Shown: one piece after another, positions 15,196 through 22,326 of the stretch
Position numbering within the stretch: position 1 is the first letter of the stretch
Layout of the letters: each line of letters starts with the position of its first letter
NCBI GenBank assembly: GCA_036269075.1
Contig: DATASX010000112.1
Location: forward strand, 1 to 45,839
Source of the DNA: Sporichthyaceae bacterium
GTDB lineage: Bacteria; Actinomycetota; Actinomycetes; Sporichthyales; Sporichthyaceae
Direction: 5' to 3'
Length of the DNA stretch: 45,839 nt
The notes under the pieces: generated by a model
What the model saw: the letters and a program-made list of their open reading frames with translations, nothing else
What the model was told of the DNA's origin: nothing
Database searches by the model: none
Program-made: the position numbers and the translations under genes

Positions 15196-15816
15196 ATGAC
15201 GGTTCGGTTGATCGGTGCCGGGCTGGGGCGGACGGGCACGGCGTCGCTGCGCGAGGCCTTGACGCAACTCCTGGGCGCCCCCTGCCACCACATGATGGAG
15301 GTGCGGCAGAACCCTGCGCAGGCCGACGTCTGGCGGCAGGCCTACGAGGGCAACCCGCCGGACTGGCAGGAGTTCCTGCGCGACTACGGGGCGATCGTCG
15401 ACTGGCCGGGTGCGCCGTTCTGGGAGCAGTTGGCCGAGGCGTTCCCGGACGCGCCGATCCTGCTCTCCACCCGCGACGCGGACGCCTGGTGGCGCAGCGC
15501 CTCGGACACCATCTTCCAGGCGATGCAGCCCGCGTTCGCGACTGATGCCCCGTCAGATCCGTGGCAGCGCATGGTTCGCGTGCTGATGGAGAACTTCACC
15601 CCGGACTGGCGCGACGAGGAGTCGGCCAAGGCGGCCTACCTGGCGCACAACGAGCACGTCCGGGCCGCGGCCCCCGCCGATCGGCTGGTGGAGTGGCACC
15701 CGGGCGACGGTTGGGGCCCGATCTGCGGCGCGCTCGGCCTGCCCGAGCCCGCGACGCCGTTCCCGCACGTGAATACCACCGCCGAGTTCCAGGCGATGCT
15801 GGCCGAGCGCGGCTGA
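15196..15816 (+). CDS. Sulfotransferase family protein
   Basis: The 206-residue protein starts with a P-loop-like IGAGLGRTGTASLREAL, the PAPS 5'-phosphosulfate-binding motif of a bacterial sulfotransferase-like family. It continues with APCHHMMEV, DWPGAPFWEQLAEAFPDAPILLSTRDADAWWRS and the terminal RLVEWHPGDGWGPIC, all typical of this family. It should transfer a sulfo group from PAPS to a small or lipid acceptor in the cytoplasm; the acceptor cannot be inferred. ATG 15196 follows a GAGGGGGAG site. The stop codon lies inside a long hairpin shared with the convergent glycosyltransferase gene. Confidence 0.88.
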   Translation: MTVRLIGAGLGRTGTASLREALTQLLGAPCHHMMEVRQNPAQADVWRQAYEGNPPDWQEFLRDYGAIVDWPGAPFWEQLAEAFPDAPILLSTRDADAWWRSASDTIFQAMQPAFATDAPSDPWQRMVRVLMENFTPDWRDEESAKAAYLAHNEHVRAAAPADRLVEWHPGDGWGPICGALGLPEPATPFPHVNTTAEFQAMLAERG

Positions 15817-15847
15817 GCCCGTCCCGCACAGTGGGACGGGCTCAGCC
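15811..15847. terminator. Bidirectional hairpin terminator
   Basis: GGCTGAGCCCGTCCC pairs perfectly with GGGACGGGCTCAGCC around a short loop. The TGA stop of the sulfotransferase gene lies within the left arm, and the stop of the convergent glycosyltransferase gene is 9 bases beyond the right arm. It can serve transcripts from both sides. Confidence 0.75.
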
Positions 15848-15855
15848 GGACAGGC

Positions 15856-16959
15856 TCAGGCGGTCTCGGTCGCGCCCGCGTCGAGTGCGTACTGCAGGTT
15901 GGCGTTGACCCGGTCGCGCTGGTCCTCGGGCAGGCGCGGTCCGGCCAGCAGTGCGCGGCAGGCGATCGCGGCCTCGACGTGCCGGCCGCGCCAGTAGGCG
16001 GCCATCGCGTACTCGTCCTCGGCGCGCCAGTCGTAGGTGGCGTCGTCGACGAAGAACTGGTCGTCCGGCCGCGGGATCGTGGTCGCCGCCGCCGCGAACA
16101 GCTCGGCCAGCGCGTGCCGGCCGCCGTGCTCGCGGTAGTAGCGGGCCAGTGCGACCAGCGGTTCGGCCCGGGTCGAGCGCAACTGCCAGGCCGTCAGGTA
16201 GCCGTGGACGACGATCGGCTCGGGCAGGCCGAGCCGCTCGGAGAGTTGCGCGATCTGGTAGTGGCAGTACCAGACCTCCTCGTCCCAACCGCCCAGGATT
16301 GCCCGGCCCGTGTAGGCATCGATGGCAGACATCAGGTCGCCCGCCTCGCGGTAGGCTTGCGCCAGCGCGAAAACGTAGCGGGTGTTCTCCGGGTCCTCCG
16401 CCAGGGCGGGGCGCAGCAGCGCGATGTCGCGCGCGGCGCGCGTGGCCTGGCCGGAACCGTCGGCCCGGTCGAGGTACCAGACACCGGTCAGCTCGGTCGG
16501 CACGTTGCCGCCGAGGTCGAGCCACTCGGCGCTGACCCCGCGGTACTCCGCGGTCTGGTCGCGCCGCAGCAGGCTGACGGCGTCGTTGCGCATCGTCGTG
16601 TTGGGCACCCGCAGGCGGTATGCGGGCTCGGTCAGCGCGGTGCGCCAGTTCGGGTCCTCGACCAGCAGTTCGGAGTCGGCGTCGAGGAACAGCAGGTAGT
16701 CGAAGTCCAGCTGCGACTCTCGGGCAGCGGCCAGCGCGCGGTTGCGGGCCTCCGCGAAGTTGCCGAAGTGACCGTGCAGCAGGATTCCCGGGATCCCGCG
16801 CGCCTCGAAGTGCGCGGCGATCTTGGCCGGGGTGTCGTCCAGCGACCCGGTGTCGAGGATGACCCAGGCGTCGACGTTGCCGTCCATGGCCTGCAGGCAT
16901 CGGTCGATGATCGTCGTCTCGTCCCTGACGATCATGTTGAGGCACACCTTCGCGCTCAT
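15856..16959 (-). CDS. Family 2 glycosyltransferase with TPR-like C-terminus
   Basis: The 367-residue protein begins with a GT2 domain: CLNMIVRDETTIIDRCLQ, AWVILDTGSLDDT, NFAEARNRALAAA and FDYLLFLDADSELLV, where DAD is the metal/nucleotide-sugar DxD motif. The second half is helical with TPR-like repeats (YVFALAQAYREAGDLMSAIDAYTGR, EEVWYCHYQIAQLSERLG). This domain pair is common in bacterial GT2 proteins that glycosylate peptides, O-antigen or surface structures. No signal peptide or membrane helix is seen, so it is cytosolic. ATG 16959 follows GAGGAGAG. The sugar and acceptor are unknown. Confidence 0.88.
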   Translation of the reverse strand: MSAKVCLNMIVRDETTIIDRCLQAMDGNVDAWVILDTGSLDDTPAKIAAHFEARGIPGILLHGHFGNFAEARNRALAAARESQLDFDYLLFLDADSELLVEDPNWRTALTEPAYRLRVPNTTMRNDAVSLLRRDQTAEYRGVSAEWLDLGGNVPTELTGVWYLDRADGSGQATRAARDIALLRPALAEDPENTRYVFALAQAYREAGDLMSAIDAYTGRAILGGWDEEVWYCHYQIAQLSERLGLPEPIVVHGYLTAWQLRSTRAEPLVALARYYREHGGRHALAELFAAAATTIPRPDDQFFVDDATYDWRAEDEYAMAAYWRGRHVEAAIACRALLAGPRLPEDQRDRVNANLQYALDAGATETA

Positions 16960-17060
16960 GCGCTCTCCTCGTTGTCGCGCGGACCGATACCGCGGATCCC
17001 TACCGGATGACGTGCACAGCGGCGGGCTGCTGACGTTGCCGAGGATGTCGCCGGCTGGTC

Positions 17061-17127
17061 GAGGTTGGGCCGCTATGCCTCTATTTGGTAGGCCGAACCG
17101 GTGTGCAGCAGCAATGAGGTTGGGCCG
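17061..17127. repeat. Short direct repeat in intergenic region
   Basis: GAGGTTGGGCCG occurs at 17061-17072 and again at 17116-17127, 55 bases apart, in the 180-base gap between the glycosyltransferase start and the end of the next gene. No gene is visible there. Confidence 0.4.
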
Positions 17128-17139
17128 AACGGGACGGTC

Positions 17140-17658
17140 CTAGCCGCCGTGCACCGCATGCCGCCGAGCGGCGAGGTCGGCGACCTGCTCGTCCAGCTTC
17201 GTCTGCTCGACCAGCAGGGCGGCGTTGCGTTCGTCGAGGCGGCCCTGCTCGATCGCCAGGTCGGTGGCGGCCAGGTCGAGCCGGACCTGAGCCGCGGCCA
17301 GTTGGGTGGCCCGGCGGTCGAGTTCGGCGTGCCGGGCCGAGCGTGCCTTCTCGTCGACGCCGAGCGGGCCGACCGCCGGGGACTCGGTGCGGACGTCCGG
17401 GGCCCCCGGCCCGGCCGTCGCGTCCGGCTCGGGCTGCCGACGACGTCGGGCCAACGGCGCGACCACGCAGGCCAGGCCGATCACGGCGGCGACGATGCCC
17501 AGGCTGCGCCAGGCCCGGCTGTGGTCGGGTTCGTCGGCGAGGATCAGCCCGGCCAGGGTCAGGATGATCCCGTAGCCCACGAGGAAGCGACGGCCCGCGG
17601 CGCGGGTCGGGTCCAGGGCTCGGTTCGGCCCGGCGGTGAGCGCATCACGCTCGCTCAT
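17140..17658 (-). CDS. Two-helix membrane protein with coiled-coil tail
   Basis: The 172-residue protein has two membrane segments (about 24-42 and 50-68) followed by RRRR, an inside-positive stop. The C-terminal 75 residues form a long Ala/Leu/Asp/Glu-rich helix with heptad character (LDRRATQLAAAQVRLDLAATDLAIEQGRL...). It is probably anchored in the plasma membrane with a cytoplasmic coiled coil, as in scaffold or polarity proteins. I recognise no named family. ATG 17658 has no strong Shine-Dalgarno, so translation may be weak or leaderless. Confidence 0.7.
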   Translation of the reverse strand: MSERDALTAGPNRALDPTRAAGRRFLVGYGIILTLAGLILADEPDHSRAWRSLGIVAAVIGLACVVAPLARRRRQPEPDATAGPGAPDVRTESPAVGPLGVDEKARSARHAELDRRATQLAAAQVRLDLAATDLAIEQGRLDERNAALLVEQTKLDEQVADLAARRHAVHGG

Positions 17659-17733
17659 GGACCAACGATGACACCTTTCGGCCGTGGTGTCCCTAGCGTG
17701 TCCCCGACGACCAGAACGGGTGCTCAGGCGGCG

Positions 17734-18636
17734 TCAGTAGGCGACCAGTGCAGGCCAGCTCGCTGCCTCGCTCGGGGTGGCCCAAATGACCCCGCCCGCC
17801 GTGCGGTGCTCCACCATGTCCGACGGCGGCTCGCAGCCGGGCCCGCACAGCTCGTCGAGCTCGGCGCGGGCCAGGGTCGGCCAGTTCGCGAAGGCCTCGG
17901 CCGGGGTCGGCAGCGGCCGCGCCGCGGCACCGGCGCCTGGGCACACCCGTTCCAGCGCCGTCTCCCAGACCGTCCACTCGCACCAGCCGGACACGGTGAC
18001 CTCGCCGCCCGGGCCGCGCAGGATCCCGCACGGCAGGCCGTAGCGCATGCGGCCGTTCTGCTGCTGCGCGGCGCCGCGGCCGGCACGGGTGTCCGGCAGG
18101 TTGCAGACGTACTCGTTGGGGTTTCTGGCCTCCTCCCAGTCCGCCTGCCAAGCAGCCTCGGTGGCCGGGTCGGCGAGGTCGCGGGCCAGTCGGTCGGGGT
18201 CCAGACCTGGCACGCCGTGCGCCGCCGCCAGGCACAGCTCGACGCTGTCGGCGGGCCGGCCGTGCACGAACCAGCTCTCTCGCAGCCGACGCAGCACCGC
18301 CGCGGAGACCGGCTCACCCTGGAAGTCGGCCGCCTTCGCGACCCGGCAGGCCGTCTCGCAGTCGGACATGGCCCAGTGCAACGGGATCGGTCCGGGCATC
18401 CCGGTGGCCTCGGTGACCGGCACCAGGTACTGCTCGTAGGCCACGCGGGCCGCCTCGGTGCGCGCCTCGAGCCCGAACACCTGCGCCCACCCGGGCGAGA
18501 AGATCCCCAGCAGCACCCGCCGCCAGGTGCGGATGCGATCGCCGTACTGCCACTGCAGGCGACGGAACTTGGGCTCGGTGCCCCACGCCCAGGAGCACGC
18601 CGGGTCGGTGTACTCGACGACCTCGATCCAGGTCAC
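17734..18636 (-). CDS. DsbA-family thioredoxin-fold protein lacking the CxxC pair
   Basis: The 300-residue protein starts at GTG 18636, behind GGAGG. The N-terminus EVVEYTDPACSWAWGTEPKFRRL aligns with DsbA-family cytosolic proteins (FrnE/SpxH-like), whose motif is normally C-x-x-C before W-G/A-x-E-P. Here C14-S-W-A17 replaces the second Cys by Ala, so it cannot work as a normal two-Cys thiol oxidoreductase. The helical insertion contains MSDCETACRVAKAADFQGE, as in DSBA-like proteins. The C-terminal third is rich in Trp and Cys and could hold a second small domain. It may be an adaptor or a glutathione/mycothiol-dependent enzyme (inference). Confidence 0.75.
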   Translation of the reverse strand: MTWIEVVEYTDPACSWAWGTEPKFRRLQWQYGDRIRTWRRVLLGIFSPGWAQVFGLEARTEAARVAYEQYLVPVTEATGMPGPIPLHWAMSDCETACRVAKAADFQGEPVSAAVLRRLRESWFVHGRPADSVELCLAAAHGVPGLDPDRLARDLADPATEAAWQADWEEARNPNEYVCNLPDTRAGRGAAQQQNGRMRYGLPCGILRGPGGEVTVSGWCEWTVWETALERVCPGAGAAARPLPTPAEAFANWPTLARAELDELCGPGCEPPSDMVEHRTAGGVIWATPSEAASWPALVAY

Positions 18637-18709
18637 CAGAGACCTCCAGGTCCACGGGAGGGCCCGACGGTAACCGGCGCGCAAAGGGGCGCGCTTCAGC
18701 TTGAAGCGC

Positions 18710-19408
18710 TCAACTGACGGCCCGTGGTCTGGGCCTTCCGACGGGTGGCGCACAGGTCTCCAGCGTGGCCTCGCCGACGCCGATCGCGCGCAGCATCGCG
18801 GCAACCTCGCCCGCCACCTCGATCACGACCTGCGGCGGCCCCGCGGCCGGGACCCGGGCCCGGGCCGCGATCCGCCCGGCCAGCATGGCCAGCGACATCG
18901 CGGCCTGCAGGTCGGGGCAGCCGACGCGCAGGCGACGTTCGCCGCCGGTCGTCGGCATCGTCCCGGTGGCCAGCACCGCGGCCCGCCAGGCCGCGACCTG
19001 ACAGCAGGCCGCGGAGACCATCACATGCTGCGGAATGCCACTCACGGCACGGCCGGTGCCGTCGCACAGGCCGGCCTTGCGAGCCAGCGCCGGCGCGCCG
19101 GTGTCGATGCGCACGACCCACCGCGACCCGATCCCGGCCCGACCCGGTGTCCTCTCGACCCTGGGCTCCGAACCCAGCAATGAGGTCACCGCGATCGCCA
19201 GTCGGCGCGCGGCACCGGGGTGGTCGAGCACGGCGCTCAACCGCATGCTGCCGCCCTCGAACCGAACTTGCCCGGCCAGGCGCAGCATCACCGCGGTCTC
19301 GGTGAACGTGCAGCAGCGCGCGGCCAACGGGCGCCGGGCCAGGTCGTCCTTGACCAGGACGGTCGGGCTCAGCAGGCCCGGCCCAGGTTCCGCGCATGCC
19401 GCGGTCAT
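18710..19408 (-). CDS. WhiA-like protein, N-terminal domain only
   Basis: The 232-residue protein follows WhiA, the sporulation/cell-division regulator, through its N-terminal half. Shared order: V-K-D-x-L/I-x-R-x-P-x, CC near residue 33, E-x-A/S-x-x-L-R-F/L-A-G, GSRWVVRIDTGAPALARKAGL, a D-G-x-G-R-x-x-x-G-I/L-P stretch, then AAWRAAVLATGTM. WhiA proteins are about 325 residues, and this one ends where the C-terminal helix-turn-helix should begin. It keeps the LAGLIDADG-like fold but lacks the DNA-binding domain. Its ATG overlaps the HAD gene's TGA (ATGA), so the two are translationally coupled. It might titrate or modulate full-length WhiA (inference). Confidence 0.82.
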   Translation of the reverse strand: MTAACAEPGPGLLSPTVLVKDDLARRPLAARCCTFTETAVMLRLAGQVRFEGGSMRLSAVLDHPGAARRLAIAVTSLLGSEPRVERTPGRAGIGSRWVVRIDTGAPALARKAGLCDGTGRAVSGIPQHVMVSAACCQVAAWRAAVLATGTMPTTGGERRLRVGCPDLQAAMSLAMLAGRIAARARVPAAGPPQVVIEVAGEVAAMLRAIGVGEATLETCAPPVGRPRPRAVS

Positions 19409-20115
19409 GGTCGGACACCTGCCTCGACCGAGCGGACGCGCTCGGCGGCGGAGTCGGTGACCATGTCCGCGGACAGCACCGGCCAGCCTTCGAGGCGTGC
19501 CGCGGCCAACAGTCGCGGATCGTCGCCGACCACGTTGGGATGCCCGACGCTGCGCAGCATCGCCAGGTCGCTGCCGTGGTCGGCGTAGGCGTGACAGTCC
19601 GTCAGTTCCGCCCCGTGCCGACGGGCCGTGGCATGCACGACCACGACCTTGGCCTTGCCGATCATCGGATGCCGGACGGTGCCGGTCAGCCGACCCGCGG
19701 AGTCCAGGTCCGGGTGCGTGCACAGCACGATCTCGACGCCGAGGTCGTCGGCCAGCGGCCGCAGGCACGGCAGGAACGAGCCCGAGATCAGCGCGATCCC
19801 GTGCCCGGCCGCCCGGTGCCGTCGCAACGCCGCCAACGTCGAGGCGATGAACGGCGGGCCGATGCGCCGGCCGGAGCACAGGTCGGCGTACCAGGCCTCC
19901 CCGGCCTGCATCAGTTCGACCCAGCTCTCCCCGGCCCACAGGTTGTAGTAGGCGCGGTTGATCTCGGTCCGGTCGATCCCGGCCTGCGCCATCGAGGCGA
20001 GGCGTTCGGTGGCCTTCCGGCGCTCCTCGGCAGTCCGCCGGAAGCGCAGGAAGTCGAACATGCTCTTGGTATTGAGCAATGTCTCGTCGACATCGAAGAA
20101 GGCAATTGAGTTCAC
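19405..20115 (-). CDS. HAD-IB family phosphatase
   Basis: The 236-residue protein shows all HAD motifs: I is FFDVDETLL (D8 nucleophile, D10 acid/base), II is ALISGSF, III is the Lys in IGKAKVV, and IV is AYADHGSDLAML. The helical C1 cap after motif I places it in subfamily IB with SerB-like enzymes. It should hydrolyse a small phosphomonoester in the cytosol. It starts at GTG 20115, which overlaps the TGA of the MFS gene (GTGA), and its own stop overlaps the WhiA-like start. In this neighbourhood it could be the phosphatase step of a butyrolactone-type pathway (inference); a phosphoserine-like substrate is the alternative. Confidence 0.88.
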   Translation of the reverse strand: MNSIAFFDVDETLLNTKSMFDFLRFRRTAEERRKATERLASMAQAGIDRTEINRAYYNLWAGESWVELMQAGEAWYADLCSGRRIGPPFIASTLAALRRHRAAGHGIALISGSFLPCLRPLADDLGVEIVLCTHPDLDSAGRLTGTVRHPMIGKAKVVVVHATARRHGAELTDCHAYADHGSDLAMLRSVGHPNVVGDDPRLLAAARLEGWPVLSADMVTDSAAERVRSVEAGVRP

Positions 20116-21389
20116 GCGATCTGTCCCCGCCCCGGTTTGTTCTCAATGTGTCCTGCTACCCCAGCCGCGACCGCCCCGCCGGCCGACAGAACCCCGACGC
20201 AACCGGCCACCGCGGCGAAGCCGTGGCCGGACGTGATCGAGGCCAGCGCCGGCCCGAGGCTGGCGCCGATGAACAACACGAACGTGTAGAGCGCCACCCC
20301 GGCCCCGCGGGCGGCACCGGCACGCACGCCGATCGCCTGCACCAGCGACGGGATGGCCAACGCGATCCCGCTCACGAAACCCAGCAGCAGCACGAAAAGC
20401 GCGCCGGTCGACAGCGACCCGGTCAGCCCCAGCAGTGCACCGACGACGCTGAACGCCGCGGCCGTGGTCAGCGCCAGGCACACCCGATGCGTCGCCTCGA
20501 TCCGCGCCAACCGAGGCGCGCACAACGGGACGAGCAGCATGGCCGGCAACGCACTTGCCCGCAGCTCGAGCATCGCGTGCGGCGAACGCGCGATCCCGCG
20601 CGGCCCGGCCTCGGCCAGTCCGGCGTACAGCGCGACGAACCCGCACAGGACGGTCCCGGTCGCGACCAGCAGCAGGACCAGCCCCGGCCGGGTCAGCAGT
20701 CGACCCATCGATCGGTAGACCTGCGCGGTCGAGCCGACCGTGGTCACGCCTCCGGGAGACAGGACGAGAAGTAGGAGCGCGGCGCCGCCCGCCAGCAGCA
20801 CCGCGCTGGTCCAGTAGACAGCCCGCCAGCCGATGGCTTCGGCGACGGACTGGGCATAGACCTGGCCGATGACCCCGGCAGCCAGGAAGGAACTCGTCAG
20901 CCACGTCGTGGCCGCGACCCGCCGGGCGGGCTCGATCCGTTCGGCCAGGTAGGCCAGGGCGGCCGGCGCGTACGTTGCGGCGCACATGCCCTGCAACCCG
21001 CGCAGCCCGACGCCGGCGACCTCACTGCCGGCACCAGCCAGCAGCGCGGTGGCCGCGCAGGTCGCGACCAGCCCGAGCAGGATCACGCGGCGGCGGCCGA
21101 TCCGGTCCGACAGCGGCCCGGAGAGCAGGAAGCCGAAGGCGTAGCCGAGGCTGAACGCCGTCACCGTCCACCCGGCGCTGCCGGCGGTGGTCGACCAGGA
21201 TCGGCCGAACCTCCCCAGCAGCGGCAGCGCCGTGTAGAGCTGTCCGACGACCACGACACCGACCGCACAAAGCGCGCCGACCGTGGACACGAACGCGACC
21301 ACGCTCGGAGACGTACCGTGGCGTCCACCCCTGGTTCCCCCCCGCCCAGGAGCCAGGAGCCGCACGTGGTGGCCGGTGAGCGTGGTCAT
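20112..21389 (-). CDS. MFS transporter (drug/metabolite efflux type)
   Basis: The 425-residue protein has 12 membrane segments. After helix 2 comes the MFS signature GPLSDRIGRRRVILLG; other segments include PAALAYLAERIEPARR after helix 4 and a central break around GGVTTVGSTAQVYR. It is most like proton-coupled efflux carriers. It is divergent from the TetR gene and heads the MFS-HAD-WhiA-like operon, each junction overlapping by four bases. On the minus strand TTGACA (21418-21423) directly precedes operator O1, which ends 12 bases from ATG 21389, so bound repressor would block this promoter. The transcript may be leaderless, since no Shine-Dalgarno is seen. Confidence 0.9.
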   Translation of the reverse strand: MTTLTGHHVRLLAPGRGGTRGGRHGTSPSVVAFVSTVGALCAVGVVVVGQLYTALPLLGRFGRSWSTTAGSAGWTVTAFSLGYAFGFLLSGPLSDRIGRRRVILLGLVATCAATALLAGAGSEVAGVGLRGLQGMCAATYAPAALAYLAERIEPARRVAATTWLTSSFLAAGVIGQVYAQSVAEAIGWRAVYWTSAVLLAGGAALLLLVLSPGGVTTVGSTAQVYRSMGRLLTRPGLVLLLVATGTVLCGFVALYAGLAEAGPRGIARSPHAMLELRASALPAMLLVPLCAPRLARIEATHRVCLALTTAAAFSVVGALLGLTGSLSTGALFVLLLGFVSGIALAIPSLVQAIGVRAGAARGAGVALYTFVLFIGASLGPALASITSGHGFAAVAGCVGVLSAGGAVAAGVAGHIENKPGRGQIA

Positions 21390-21400
21390 GGCCCAGGGAA

Positions 21401-21416
21401 CCAACCAACTAGTTGG
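21401..21416. promoter_or_regulatory. TetR operator O1 at MFS promoter
   Basis: CCAACCAACTAGTTGG fits CCAAC-N6-GTTGG exactly. It lies immediately downstream of a minus-strand TTGACA (21418-21423) and just before the MFS start codon, the place for a repressor site. Confidence 0.75.
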
Positions 21417-21490
21417 CTGTCAATGTGCAATTCCCGGACGGCCCGTCGGATTCCGACACGATTTGGCTCTCGACCTCCGGATTTGGCGCA

Positions 21491-21506
21491 CCAACAGCTC
21501 GGTTGG
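21491..21506. promoter_or_regulatory. TetR operator O2 at tetR promoter
   Basis: CCAACAGCTCGGTTGG fits CCAAC-N6-GTTGG exactly. It is directly upstream of a CACAAT (-10-like, 21510-21515) in front of the TetR gene, in the position of the -35 element. Confidence 0.75.
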
Positions 21507-21518
21507 GGTCACAATGCG

Positions 21519-21534
21519 ACAACCAGACGGTTGG
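21519..21534. promoter_or_regulatory. TetR operator O3 near tetR ribosome-binding site
   Basis: ACAACCAGACGGTTGG fits CCAAC-N6-GTTGG with one mismatch. It lies 28 bases downstream of O2 (start to start) and overlaps the GGAG used by the TetR start at 21545, suggesting autoregulation. Confidence 0.65.
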
Positions 21535-21544
21535 AGTTCGAGTC

Positions 21545-22147
21545 ATGGCAGTGGTTCGGGACGCAGAGTTGACCCGGCGCAAGCTGCTGTCGGCAGCTCG
21601 ACGGGAGTTCGCCGCGTTCGGCATCGACGGGGCGCGGATCGACCGGATCGCGGCCCAGGCCGGGGTGAACAAGGAGCGCGTCTACGGCCACTTCGGCAGC
21701 AAGGACGCCCTGTTCGCCGCAGCGGTCGAGGCTGCCCTTGACGAGCTCGCCGAGTCGGTGTCGAAGCCGGGGCAGGATCTGGAGGCCTGGGTCGGGGCGG
21801 TCTACGACTTCCACCGCAGCCGCTCAGAGTTGGTCCGCCTGCTGATGTGGGAGTCCCTGCACGCTCGCGAGGAAGAGCTGCCGGGTGAGGAGAAGCGGCT
21901 GGAGCGCTACGGCCTGAAGGTCCAGGCCATGGCGGCCTCGCTGGGTTGTCCGGCCGGCCCCGAGGCCGCGGCGGTGCTGCTGTGCCTGATCGGGCTGGCC
22001 GCCTGGCCGAGCGCGGTTCCCCAGCTGACCAGGCAGATCGTTCGCCCGCAGGTGCGTTCGGTTCGGGAGCAGGACCGCGTCATCCGAGACCAGATCCTGC
22101 AGATCGCCAAGCACGTGGCCGCCGGAGCGCGGGTCACCTCCGGCTGA
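21545..22147 (+). CDS. TetR-family transcriptional regulator
   Basis: The 200-residue protein has a TetR helix-turn-helix at residues 7-60: TRRKLLSAARREFAAFG, IDRIAAQAGVNKERVYGHFGSKDALFAAAV. The ligand-binding half is helical and differs from the classical ArpA signature, so membership of the butyrolactone-receptor group is not shown by sequence. ATG 21545 follows GGAG (21533-21536). Operators O2 and O3 flank its putative -10, O1 lies at the divergent MFS promoter and O4 at the AfsA-like gene. It is therefore the likely repressor of all three transcripts, released by a small ligand that is possibly made or exported by the cluster (inference). Confidence 0.92.
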   Translation: MAVVRDAELTRRKLLSAARREFAAFGIDGARIDRIAAQAGVNKERVYGHFGSKDALFAAAVEAALDELAESVSKPGQDLEAWVGAVYDFHRSRSELVRLLMWESLHAREEELPGEEKRLERYGLKVQAMAASLGCPAGPEAAAVLLCLIGLAAWPSAVPQLTRQIVRPQVRSVREQDRVIRDQILQIAKHVAAGARVTSG

Positions 22148-22235
22148 GGAGAATCTCGACGGGTTCGCCCGCTCCAGGAGGCGTGGCGGAAGTTGCTTCG
22201 TCGCGTACTGGGTGTGTAATTGATTTGGGAGCCAC

Positions 22236-22251
22236 CCAACCATATGGTTGG
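22236..22251. promoter_or_regulatory. TetR operator O4 at AfsA-like gene promoter
   Basis: CCAACCATATGGTTGG is a perfect 16-base palindrome of the CCAAC-N6-GTTGG type. A promoter TTGATT (22220-22225), 17-base spacer, TATGGT (22243-22248) overlaps it, so binding would cover the -10. Confidence 0.75.
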
Positions 22252-22326
22252 CTCGCGTACTCGCCACGGACGTCCATTGCTTCCCCCCGATCTCGAAGCC
22301 ACGGGCGGAAAGGCAGGGTCGGAAGC

